A DNA stretch of 64,000 nucleotides, taken from Pseudomonadota bacterium (GTDB taxonomy: Bacteria; Pseudomonadota; Gammaproteobacteria; QQUJ01). Positions within the stretch are counted from its first letter, which is position 1. The number at the start of each line of letters is the position of its first letter. Shown piece after piece: positions 1 through 7,573 of the stretch. The position numbers were made by a program, and so were the translations under genes. The stretch covers positions 1-64,000 of the forward strand of contig QQUJ01000017.1 in the NCBI GenBank assembly GCA_008501635.1, written 5' to 3'. The notes below the pieces were generated by a model. The model saw nothing but the letters and a program-made list of their open reading frames with translations. It was not told where the DNA came from and searched no databases.

Positions 1-71
1 ATGCCTTGTTTGTACTGAGTGCATTGACCAATCTGTACCTGGCGCGGCGACGATTGCGATGCCCGACATAG
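1..71 (+). CDS. C-terminal end of a possible membrane protein (partial)
   Basis: Reading frame 3 is open from the window edge to a TAG at 69-71. It gives a short hydrophobic stretch (LFVLSALTNLYLA) followed by an arginine-rich tail (RRRLR). That is the usual look of a last transmembrane helix with a positively charged cytoplasmic end. Only about 22 residues are visible, so no family can be named. Frame 2 is also open, to about position 113, but its product is not membrane-like. The rest of the gene would lie to the left of the window. Confidence 0.35.
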   Translation, partial: ALFVLSALTNLYLARRRLRCPT

Positions 72-308
72 GATTGGTGCGCCTGATAAACCGCAACGGC
101 GCACAAAACGGCTAGAAAACGGCCCATGTTGAGCCGAATACTGCCTGCAAACGCTCCTTATGATGAAAAACACAAACATATTGAATCGGCCGTGCTGGTT
201 TGCATAACTTATTCAGACGTTCCTTAAGAGACTTTCCTGTCGTGCAGGCAACCATCCCATTAGACCGCTGAAGCTACCCACGCAAGGCAAACAGCACCGA
301 CGTCTGTT
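72..308. other. Intergenic stretch with no recognisable gene
   Basis: This stretch separates the edge fragment from the end of the sensor kinase gene, which runs leftward into it. No ORF longer than about 45 codons, no hairpin followed by a T-run and no repeat was recognised. It should hold the terminator of the long minus-strand operon, but I could not pick one out. Confidence 0.4.
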
Positions 309-1652
309 CTACGGCTCCTGGCTTTGAAACCGCACCACGACCTTCAACCCTGGACCATATTCCGCATCGAAAGCGACCTGCGCCTGGTGCAACTCGGCGA
401 TGCGCTGCACGATGGAGAGCCCCAGGCCGCTGCCTTCCTCTTCGTTGCCCACCACCCGATAGAAGCGATTGAAGACACGCTCGCGCAGCTCGGGATCAAT
501 GCCCGGACCGCTGTCGGCGACACTGACGATGACACCCTGGTGTGACTCGCTGACGCCGACATCGACGCGCCCGCCCGCGGGCGTGTATTTGACGGCATTG
601 TCCACCAGGTTACGCAGCATGACGCGCACGGCTTCGGGCAATCCGCGAATCTGCCCGCGGCTGCCTTCCTCCAGCCCCAGATCGACTCCTTTGCGGATCG
701 CATCCGGCGCGTACTCACCCACCACCTGCGCGGCCAGCGCGGCGAGATCGACGGCTTCGGTCTCTTTCTGGGTAACTTCGGGATCCAGTCGCGCCAGTGT
801 GAGCAACTGCTCGACCAGACGGGTGCCGCGATCGACGTTGGTTACGATGTTGTCGATGGCGGTCATGCGCTCTTCGCGCTGCACGGCACCCTGCGCGACT
901 TGCGCCTGCATCTTCAGCGCGGCGAGCGGCGTGCGCAATTCGTGCGCGGCATCGGCGGTGAAGCGGCGCTCGCTCTCCAAGGCGCGGCGCAACTGCGCAA
1001 GCAGGCCATTGATGGCCGCCACCAGCGGTGCGAGCTCTTTCGGCGCCGCGTTGTCGGGCAGCGGTTGCAGCTCGTGCGGCGAACGTGCGCCGACCTCCCT
1101 GGTCAACGCACGCAGCGGGCGCAGACCACCGCCCACCGCGAACCACAACACGATGGCCAACAGCGGCAGGGCGATGATCAGAGGGTAAAGCACCTGGAGA
1201 CTGATTTTATTTACCAGCTCCTCGCGCACATCGTAGCGCTCGGCCACCTGAATGGCCGCAGCTTCCTTCGCGCCCGGCAGCGCGAACACCCGCCATGTCG
1301 CGCCATCGATATCACGGTCGGTGAAGCCGAACAGATCGCTCATCGGACGATCGGGCGCCGTTCCCGAGTGCAGCACCAGCGTCGGCCCGTTCCAGACCTG
1401 GAACATCACCTTCTTTTCGTAGGTATGGCCGAGGAAACTGTTATCGAGCTGGATTTGCTCGTGCTCGTCTTCTTCGAGTTCGTGCTGGGTGAGGGCCTGC
1501 AGCGTTCGCGCATACTGCGCGAGCTGTGCATCGAACAGTTCCTCTATTTCGTGCTGCGCGGCATAGTAGCTGGCGGTGGTGACCAGCACCCACACCAGCG
1601 AAAAGAGTGCGACGAGAATCAGCAGCAGGCGCAAGCGCAGCGAGCGCTTCAC
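309..1652 (-). CDS. QseC-like sensor histidine kinase
   Basis: Inner-membrane sensor kinase of 447 residues. It should autophosphorylate on His and pass phosphate to the regulator encoded just upstream. A transmembrane helix at about residues 6-28 is followed by a periplasmic sensor region of about 125 residues and a second helix near 155-173. The H-box AAHELRTPL has its His at about 237. The N-box (NLVDNAVKYT), G1 (DSGPGI) and G2 (GSGLGL) motifs are intact. I chose the GTG start whose GTGA overlaps the regulator's TGA stop; an open frame continues about 40 codons upstream but lies inside the regulator gene. The overall plan matches QseC/PmrB-type kinases. The signal is unknown. The position at the end of a metabolic operon suggests that it senses the pathway's product or the condition that requires it. 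Confidence 0.9.
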   Translation of the reverse strand: MKRSLRLRLLLILVALFSLVWVLVTTASYYAAQHEIEELFDAQLAQYARTLQALTQHELEEDEHEQIQLDNSFLGHTYEKKVMFQVWNGPTLVLHSGTAPDRPMSDLFGFTDRDIDGATWRVFALPGAKEAAAIQVAERYDVREELVNKISLQVLYPLIIALPLLAIVLWFAVGGGLRPLRALTREVGARSPHELQPLPDNAAPKELAPLVAAINGLLAQLRRALESERRFTADAAHELRTPLAALKMQAQVAQGAVQREERMTAIDNIVTNVDRGTRLVEQLLTLARLDPEVTQKETEAVDLAALAAQVVGEYAPDAIRKGVDLGLEEGSRGQIRGLPEAVRVMLRNLVDNAVKYTPAGGRVDVGVSESHQGVIVSVADSGPGIDPELRERVFNRFYRVVGNEEEGSGLGLSIVQRIAELHQAQVAFDAEYGPGLKVVVRFQSQEP

Positions 1653-2311
1653 GCCCCTTTCTCCACCATGTAGCCCACACCGCGGATGGTGCGTATCAGG
1701 TTCGCACCGAACTTCTTGCGCAGATGGTGGATGTAGACCTCGACCGTGTTGCTGTCGACATCGGTGTTCCAACCGTAGAGTGCCTCTTCGAGACGCTCCC
1801 GCGACAACACGCGACCAGCGCTTTCGAGCAGCAGGCGCAGCAGCGTGAACTCCCGGGGTGAAAGATCGACCATTGTGCCATTCAACTCGACGGCGTGAGC
1901 CGCGGGGTCGAGGCGTATCGCCCCGTGCGCCAGGACGGGTGATCCGCGCCCGCCCTGGCGGCGCAGCAAGGCGCGGATTCGGGCGTTGAGTTCGGCGAGA
2001 TCAAAGGGCTTGATCAGATAATCGTCAGCACCGGAATCGAGTCCCTGCACGCGATCCTCGACGGTGTCGCGCGCGGTAAGTATCAATACCGGCACGGTGT
2101 TGCCCCGGTCGCGGAGTTTACGCAGCAGTTCGAGTCCGCTGCAGCGCGGCAGGCCGAGGTCGAGCGCCACCAGATCGAACTGCTCAGCGATGAGCGCATG
2201 ATCGGCAGTCATGCCGTCGCGCGCCCAGTCCACCGTAAAACCGTTCTGGTGCAGACCCGCCACCACGGCTTCGCCCAGCAGGCGATCATCCTCCACCAGC
2301 AGTAATCTCAT
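1649..2311 (-). CDS. QseB-like OmpR-family response regulator
   Basis: DNA-binding response regulator of 220 residues, the usual OmpR/PhoB length. The receiver domain has the acidic pair near the N-terminus (VEDD), the phosphoacceptor Asp at 51 in LDLGLP and the conserved Lys at 101 in LIKPFD. The C-terminal winged helix carries the typical SPREFTLLRLL and RTIRGVGYM segments. The start is the ATG of MRLLLVED; the open frame extends 32 codons further but without receiver similarity. The gene overlaps the kinase start by 4 bases, so translation is coupled. It lies 85 bases after the TPR protein gene, a wider gap than elsewhere in this gene run, so a separate internal promoter is possible. Confidence 0.93.
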   Translation of the reverse strand: MRLLLVEDDRLLGEAVVAGLHQNGFTVDWARDGMTADHALIAEQFDLVALDLGLPRCSGLELLRKLRDRGNTVPVLILTARDTVEDRVQGLDSGADDYLIKPFDLAELNARIRALLRRQGGRGSPVLAHGAIRLDPAAHAVELNGTMVDLSPREFTLLRLLLESAGRVLSRERLEEALYGWNTDVDSNTVEVYIHHLRKKFGANLIRTIRGVGYMVEKGA

Positions 2312-2396
2312 GATGTTTCCCGCTTCAACAAAATCCGGGACGGCGCTGTGGCCATCCCGGATCGATTGTTCTGCAATTGCGCCGTGCTGACAACTC

Positions 2397-3071
2397 TTAA
2401 AGAACACGTTTCTTCACGTTAACGATCAGCTCGTCGATCTCTTTGTGACGGCCGCGGTCCGCAAGCTCGCGTGCGGGTCTGGGTGGTGCCTGCTGTGCCT
2501 TTTGCAGCGCCTTCAGGGCATCGTCGTACATGCCCTGCTCGTAGCGCAGTTCACCGAAGAAGAAGTTGGGATCGATGCCATCCGGATTGAGGGCCAGCGC
2601 TTTTTGCAGATACTCCTCCGCCTTTTTGTTGCTGCCAAATCCAAACGGCCACCCCGGCACTTTGTAGTACAGGGTACCGAGACTGGTATAGATCGAACCA
2701 TTGAGCGCACTGGGATCGATCCTCTCGGCGGCGAGCAGCAGGTCGCGTGCCTTCTTCACCTCGTCGAGTGCACCCATCTTGGCCAATCCGCTGAGTGAAC
2801 CGGCGTGGGAACTGAGCACGATCGACTCCCATACCAACGGTTCTGCGCGATTCGGGTAGCGCTCGCTCAGCGCGTGCGCCTGTTGGGCGAGCTGTTCGTA
2901 GGCGTCGGTCTGGCTCTGATCGCCGGTCTGATACTTGATCACCGCCCAGCGCTGTTGGATCTGCTCAACCTCGACCATCATGGGATCGGCAGCCATGGAG
3001 TTCCCGGCGCTGGTGAGCAGCATGCCAAGGAACAACCAGTTGACAAACGGAACGAAATTCAAACGTGACAT
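2397..3071 (-). CDS. Secreted TPR-repeat protein
   Basis: Protein of 224 residues. The N-terminal hydrophobic segment (WLFLGMLLTSAGNSMAA) reads as a signal peptide with an AMA-type cleavage site, so a periplasmic location is inferred. The rest is helical. Near residues 125-190 it has a TPR-like unit, KKAEEYLQKALALNPDGID, preceded by a GWPFGFG loop. That loop-plus-TPR pattern resembles periplasmic TPR proteins related to the TRAP-associated TatT family. No catalytic motif is seen. The start is 15 bases after the SDR gene in the same direction, so it probably belongs to the operon. It may act as a periplasmic binding or scaffold partner; this is inference. Confidence 0.75.
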   Translation of the reverse strand: MSRLNFVPFVNWLFLGMLLTSAGNSMAADPMMVEVEQIQQRWAVIKYQTGDQSQTDAYEQLAQQAHALSERYPNRAEPLVWESIVLSSHAGSLSGLAKMGALDEVKKARDLLLAAERIDPSALNGSIYTSLGTLYYKVPGWPFGFGSNKKAEEYLQKALALNPDGIDPNFFFGELRYEQGMYDDALKALQKAQQAPPRPARELADRGRHKEIDELIVNVKKRVL

Positions 3072-3086
3072 AGCTACAACCCTCCT

Positions 3087-3896
3087 TTAGTGCGGGGTAC
3101 TTGCCGGCCGCACGAACTGTGCGGCCTGCTGGTTCTTTTTACGCACGCCGCTGTCCACCAGGCGTGGCCACAGGGCATTGACGCGAACGAACAACTTCTC
3201 CGGCCAGCCGATGTAGGCCTCATCGCGCTCGGCGCGGATCGCCGCGACGATGGCGCGCGCCACGGTTTCGGGTTCGTCGAGACTCATCTTCACCACCTGC
3301 GCCATGCGATAGACGGCATCGGTGTTGAAACCGGTTTTTACTGCACGCGGCGCGATGTAGGTCACGCCAACACCGCAGCCCGCCAGTTCACGGCGCAGCG
3401 CTTCGGAAAATCCCCGCAGCGCGAACTTGGTGGCGGAGTAGGTAGCGAAGTAGGCGAATCCGATGGAGCCAAAGATCGAGCCGATATTGACGATGCGCCC
3501 GCGCTGCTGGGCCAGCATGCCGGGCAGCACGGCGCGCGCCAGTTGCATGGGCACCAGGGTGTTGAGCCGCAGCAGGCGCTCGGTCACCTGGGGATCCTCG
3601 GCGGCGAAGGACTCGAAGCTCATCGCTCCAGCCAGGTTGACGAGCAGATCGACACCGCCCAGCGCCTGGCGGGCGGCCTGCGCAACCTCGCTGGCAGCAC
3701 CTTCGGAGAGCAGGTCGATGAACAGGTACCGGGCGTCGGCGCCCTGCTGGCGCAGCTCTTCTGCCAATCCGGCTCCGGCTTCGTCACGACCCACCATAAA
3801 CAGACGGGCGCCAGCCGCGGCCAGTTGTCGAGCGACCGGGGTTCCGATACCACCGCCCGCGCCGGTCAAGAGAATGCGTACATTGTTGAGATCCAT
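3087..3896 (-). CDS. Short-chain dehydrogenase/reductase
   Basis: NAD(P)-dependent oxidoreductase of 269 residues in the classical SDR family. The Rossmann motif TGAGGGIG is at about residues 11-18. A NLAGAM segment takes the place of NNAG, a Ser lies in the NIGSIFG strand, and the catalytic pair is in YSATK (YxxxK). The substrate pocket sequence does not identify the substrate. The gene is 10 bases downstream of the TenA-like gene and 15 bases upstream of the TPR gene, so co-transcription is expected. In this pathway it would most simply reduce a keto or aldehyde intermediate, or oxidise an alcohol. That role is inferred from context only. Confidence 0.88.
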   Translation of the reverse strand: MDLNNVRILLTGAGGGIGTPVARQLAAAGARLFMVGRDEAGAGLAEELRQQGADARYLFIDLLSEGAASEVAQAARQALGGVDLLVNLAGAMSFESFAAEDPQVTERLLRLNTLVPMQLARAVLPGMLAQQRGRIVNIGSIFGSIGFAYFATYSATKFALRGFSEALRRELAGCGVGVTYIAPRAVKTGFNTDAVYRMAQVVKMSLDEPETVARAIVAAIRAERDEAYIGWPEKLFVRVNALWPRLVDSGVRKKNQQAAQFVRPASTPH

Positions 3897-3906
3897 CGGT
3901 GTCTCC

Positions 3907-4605
3907 TTAATGGCTTTCCGCCTGCGCCAGACCGCGAAAGATATCGCCGTAGAGGCGGTACATGCGGCGCGCGCAGTGGATGATGGCCTGTTGGTCCTCG
4001 GCGTCGGTGATGCGATCCATCAGTGTGCGAAAGTGCTCCATGTGGCTGATATCCAGCGAGCCGTGCGAGGTAAGGTAGGTAAAGCATCGGGCGGGCAGGC
4101 CCAAACTCTTCTGCAGGGCGGCGGCAGCCTGGGTGGCCATGGCCACGCTGGTCCCCTCCAGCACCAGCACCATGCCAAAGAAACCGACCGGATTGGCGCG
4201 CAGCACCGTGTACCAGGCGTAGGCGACCATCTGCTCGGTGGCGAAGGCAGGTGCGCTGTTACGTACCGCGTCGGCGTCACCGCCGCTTGCGCGGATGTCC
4301 TCCAGGATCCATTCGTCGTGACCGATCTCCTCGCTGATGTACCCGGCGACAGCTTTGCGCAGCCAGTCGAGCCGGCGCGGCAGCCGTTCGCCACACGCCA
4401 TCAGCAGCGGTGCGGTCTGGCCGACGTGGTGATAGGCCTCAGCGAGAAACGCTAGGTAGGTCGAATGATCGATGGTCCCTGCCACTCCGGCCTTCAGGAT
4501 GGGGGTGGCGAGAAACGCGTTGCGTTCAGTTTCGGTGGCGGCCAGCAAGCGCTGGTAAAAACCCTCGGTCGCGGCGGGCTGATGCAAGACGGCGGTGGAA
4601 CTCAT
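3907..4605 (-). CDS. TenA/PqqC-like HDO (haem-oxygenase-fold di-iron) protein
   Basis: Protein of 232 residues in the iron-containing redox branch of the TenA/haem oxygenase-like fold. All-helical sequence carries a near-complete set of candidate metal ligands: Glu56 and His59/His60 in AEAYHH, Glu92/93 and His96 in EEIGHDEW, Glu150 in VLEGTS, and His181, Asp185 and His188 in HGSLDISH. The spacing H-x3-D-x2-H is the arrangement known from CADD-type HDO enzymes. Related HDOs such as UndA (fatty acid to terminal alkene) and BesC oxidise or cleave acyl or amino acid substrates with O2. TenA thiaminase itself is unlikely, because no thiamine gene is near and the iron ligands are kept. It sits between the radical SAM and SDR genes in a tight operon. 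The substrate is unknown. Confidence 0.8.
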   Translation of the reverse strand: MSSTAVLHQPAATEGFYQRLLAATETERNAFLATPILKAGVAGTIDHSTYLAFLAEAYHHVGQTAPLLMACGERLPRRLDWLRKAVAGYISEEIGHDEWILEDIRASGGDADAVRNSAPAFATEQMVAYAWYTVLRANPVGFFGMVLVLEGTSVAMATQAAAALQKSLGLPARCFTYLTSHGSLDISHMEHFRTLMDRITDAEDQQAIIHCARRMYRLYGDIFRGLAQAESH

Positions 4606-4623
4606 ACCTTCAGGACTCCAGTT

Positions 4624-5562
4624 TCACGAAAGACGCAGCCGCGCGTAACCCGCGGCGGCCTGCAAAAACTCCCAGGGGCGGTAGCGCGAGCGCGTCGTAC
4701 ACGCATCGCACAGCTCGGGATCGGAGGGGGTGGGTTCGCGCAGCACCAGGGCGTCACGAATTCCCAGGTTCGCCACGGTGCCCAGCGGGCGGCGGCGACG
4801 CACGTCGTTGAAGCAGTACTGATAACTGCCGTCGGCGGCGATGGCGAGATCGCTGTTGCGCGGCAGACAGCGGAAGCGGTTGGCACGCCACTGGCCGAGT
4901 ACATCGCCCACCGAGGGGACGAAATCGTACTCCTGGCTATGCAGACCGTAGCGGCGGATCACCGGGCGCAGGTTGCGTGCTTCGCTTTCCTGACCCGACG
5001 CGGTACCGGCACGGTCGTAAAGCGTGGGCGACATGGTGAGCCGGTCGATGCCGTGCCCGCGCAGCCAGGCTATGGTCTCGGGCAGGGTGGCGATGCACTC
5101 GGCGAGCGGCGTGAGGCTCACGGCCAGCGATGTTCTTTGCAGTGTGCGCTGCGCCAGCACCAGATTCGCCATCACCCGCTGCTGATCGAGACCGGCATGG
5201 ACACGGCCATAGATTCCGGGATCGGCACTGGAGAAGGAGACCACCAGCGTCCCGATAACCCCGTCCAGGGCGCGCAGGCGCTCGGCATCCAGCCACTCGC
5301 CGTTGCTGACCATATCCACCGGCACCTTTGCCTCCCGGGTCAGGGCGACAAAACGCTCGAACTGCGGATGCACGGTGGGTTCGCCGTAACCGGCAATCAC
5401 GGCACGGAACACATCGCGGGGCGCGAGGCGGGCGAGCACCTGACGATAGGTCGCCTCGTCCATATGGCGCGGCCGGGTGATCGCATCGCGCGGACACATG
5501 ACGCAGCGGGCGTTGCAGGCGCCGGTCCACTCGATATTCACGGCGATGCGGTAAGCGCTCAC
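4624..5562 (-). CDS. Radical SAM protein with SPASM-like C-terminus
   Basis: Protein of 312 residues. The radical SAM cluster motif Cx3Cx2C is at Cys16, Cys20 and Cys23 (CNARCVMC), very close to the N-terminus. It is followed by the GYGEPT segment typical of the SAM-binding strand. The C-terminal third holds further cysteines (CLPRN, YCFND, CDAC) in the spacing of a SPASM/twitch domain that binds an auxiliary iron-sulfur cluster. SPASM enzymes often modify peptides or small metabolites, but no precursor-peptide gene is seen next to it. The start is the GTG overlapping the flavoprotein stop (GTGA). The open frame continues 34 codons upstream in the other gene's territory and was discounted. 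Confidence 0.85.
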   Translation of the reverse strand: MSAYRIAVNIEWTGACNARCVMCPRDAITRPRHMDEATYRQVLARLAPRDVFRAVIAGYGEPTVHPQFERFVALTREAKVPVDMVSNGEWLDAERLRALDGVIGTLVVSFSSADPGIYGRVHAGLDQQRVMANLVLAQRTLQRTSLAVSLTPLAECIATLPETIAWLRGHGIDRLTMSPTLYDRAGTASGQESEARNLRPVIRRYGLHSQEYDFVPSVGDVLGQWRANRFRCLPRNSDLAIAADGSYQYCFNDVRRRRPLGTVANLGIRDALVLREPTPSDPELCDACTTRSRYRPWEFLQAAAGYARLRLS

Positions 5563-6074
5563 AGCCCCACCTCCGCCGGTACCAGCTTGGGGATGTGGGC
5601 AGCGCAGTTGGGCACCACCTGCTCGATGACGATCTCGATGACACGCGGGGCGCGGTCGAACCACAGCAGTGGCTCACCACGATCGTGGATCATCGCCCGG
5701 CCGTTGACGCGCAACCGCGCACCGTCGCTGAAATCGATGAACAGCAGGCCGACCTGCGGGTTGTCGAGGATGTTGCCCAGGCTCATGAAGGCCTGATTGC
5801 CTGCGAAGTCGGGGAAGGCGAGCCGCCGCGCATCGAGCACCCGCACCAGACCCGGACCACCGCCCTTGAAGGAGCAGTCGCAGTGGCCGCTGCGGTCGGC
5901 GGTAGCGAGAAAGAAGAAGGGGGCGGCCTCGATGCGGGCGTGATACTCGGCCGGGATGTGGTCCCACAACAGGCGCTCGCGGCGTGCGGCATCCCACACC
6001 TCGGGCCGGCCCCAGCGCTGCTGGGCCTGACGTTCCGCCGCGCTGAAGGCGTGTTGATAACTCCTGTCGCTCAC
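5559..6074 (-). CDS. Pyridoxamine 5'-phosphate oxidase-like flavoprotein
   Basis: Protein of 171 residues resembling the FMN-binding split-barrel (PNPOx-like) family. Recognisable segments are FFFLATADRSGHCDCSFKG, the substrate/FMN strand of the family, then NQAFMSLGNILDNPQVGLLF and LRVNGRA. Enzymes of this fold oxidise pyridoxamine phosphate, reduce F420- or FMN-dependent substrates, or bind haem; no specific branch is decided here. It is too short and divergent to be the housekeeping PdxH. It overlaps both neighbours by 4 bases, which places it firmly inside the operon and suggests a flavin-dependent oxidation or reduction step, or electron supply to the neighbouring radical SAM enzyme. Confidence 0.82.
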   Translation of the reverse strand: MSDRSYQHAFSAAERQAQQRWGRPEVWDAARRERLLWDHIPAEYHARIEAAPFFFLATADRSGHCDCSFKGGGPGLVRVLDARRLAFPDFAGNQAFMSLGNILDNPQVGLLFIDFSDGARLRVNGRAMIHDRGEPLLWFDRAPRVIEIVIEQVVPNCAAHIPKLVPAEVGL

Positions 6075-7573
6075 AGGGCCACCCGTGCGCTGTCGTAGAG
6101 GGCGGCGACACGCTCACCGTAGACCTGAGCGATACCATCGCGACGCAATCGGCCGTTGGCGGTCGCCAGCTCGTTGGCCGTTGTGAAAGGCGCATCGGCA
6201 ACCACCAGTTCGCGGATCTGCGCGTAGTCGGGCAAGCGGCGGTTGACTGCGGCCACGGCCGCCGCCAGGGTTTCGCTGACACCGGCTCGCGGCACCACCA
6301 CCGCCACGTTGAACGGTCGCGCCTCGCCAAAGACCGCCGCCTGGGCGATGGCGGGTTGCGCGGTAAGCTCCGCCTCCACCCATTCCGGCGCCACGTTACG
6401 CCCGAAGGCGGTGATGAAGAGATGCTTTTTGCGCCCGGTGAGGTGCAGATAACCCTCCTCATCCAGAAAGCCCAGGTCGCCTGTCGGCCAGCAGTCGCCC
6501 GGGGCCTGCGGATCGTGCAGGTAGCCGTCGAACAGCGCCCCGCCCACCAGGATCTCGCCATCGTTCGCGATACGCACCCGCGCGTGGGGCAAAGGTTGTC
6601 CGACACTGCCGGGGCGTTGTGCGTCGGCACGGTTTAGCGCGACGACCGAGCCGCACTCGGACAGTCCGTAGCCCTCGTAGACCGGCAGGCCACAGTTGCG
6701 GGCGGATTTCAGCAGACGCAGTGAAACCGGGGCACCGCCCACGGCCAGATAGCACAGCCTCTCGGGGGTAGGTCCTGCGGCGGCGCGGGCGGCCACCAAC
6801 GCCTGCAGCAATTGGGGGAGCGTGATGGCGGTGGTGGCAGCTGACGCCTGCAAACAGGTAAGGATGCGCTGCGGATCTACCCCGCTTGCCCCCTGCACAC
6901 CGACGTGAGCCTGGCTGTAGAGCACCGCGCATCCGCCCGCCAGCAGTGGTGCATAGAGGCCGCCGATGTTCTCCAGCAACGTCGCCAGTGGCAACAGCGC
7001 GAGGTGACGATCTTCGGGACCGGCCTGGGTGGCGACCACCAGCGAGGCGGCGACCTGCTCCATGGTCTGCGCTTTGAGAAGAACGCCCTTGGGCGCTCCG
7101 GTCGTACCGGAGGTGTAGGTCACCTTGGCGATGTCCGACGGTAGCGTCACCTGCCGCTGCGTGAGCAAACCTGCAAGCGTGAACCTCCGCTTCGCCACCA
7201 CCATTTCCCTCGACCCACTCGTTGGGTGGCCCGCACCAGGCAAGTGCCGGGTACGCTGCGGATCGTCGCTGATCAGCAGTTCGATACCGGCATCGGCCAG
7301 CACATGACGGATCTGGCGGTCGGAAAAAAAACCGGGCAGGGGGACAAGCGTGACGCCGGCCTGCAACGCGGCCAGATCCCACAGCGCCCAGGCAACGGAG
7401 TTGTCGGCCAACAGCGCAACCCTTTCGACACCTTGCGCCAACAGCCAGCGACCCAGTTCCGCGCTGCGCGCCGCGGCCGCGGCGTAGTCGAGTGAAATCT
7501 GCTCATCGATCAGCGCCAACGCAGCGGGTCGCTGCACGGCGCCGTCCTGCAGGGCTGCGATCACCCGGCTCAT
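6071..7573 (-). CDS. AMP-binding acyl-CoA synthetase/ligase-like enzyme
   Basis: ANL-superfamily adenylating enzyme of 500 residues. The nucleotide loop TYTSGTTGAPKGV, the YGLSECG motif, the TGDLGFLDEEGYL motif and the hinge/lysine region (LTGRKKHLFITAFGRNVAPEWVE) are all present in order. That is the layout of long-chain acyl-CoA synthetases. It should activate a carboxylic acid, probably a fatty acid, as acyl-AMP and pass it to CoA or directly to an acceptor. No carrier-protein gene is nearby, so CoA or a direct amine acceptor is the simpler reading. It overlaps the hemolysin-family gene (upstream) and the flavoprotein gene (downstream) by 4 bases each, so tight co-expression is expected. 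Confidence 0.88.
   Translation of the reverse strand: MSRVIAALQDGAVQRPAALALIDEQISLDYAAAAARSAELGRWLLAQGVERVALLADNSVAWALWDLAALQAGVTLVPLPGFFSDRQIRHVLADAGIELLISDDPQRTRHLPGAGHPTSGSREMVVAKRRFTLAGLLTQRQVTLPSDIAKVTYTSGTTGAPKGVLLKAQTMEQVAASLVVATQAGPEDRHLALLPLATLLENIGGLYAPLLAGGCAVLYSQAHVGVQGASGVDPQRILTCLQASAATTAITLPQLLQALVAARAAAGPTPERLCYLAVGGAPVSLRLLKSARNCGLPVYEGYGLSECGSVVALNRADAQRPGSVGQPLPHARVRIANDGEILVGGALFDGYLHDPQAPGDCWPTGDLGFLDEEGYLHLTGRKKHLFITAFGRNVAPEWVEAELTAQPAIAQAAVFGEARPFNVAVVVPRAGVSETLAAAVAAVNRRLPDYAQIRELVVADAPFTTANELATANGRLRRDGIAQVYGERVAALYDSARVAL

Noticed and set aside
3907..4605. Thiaminase II (TenA) as the function of the HDO-like gene
   Set aside because: The metal-ligand pattern and the absence of thiamine genes nearby fit a di-iron enzyme better.
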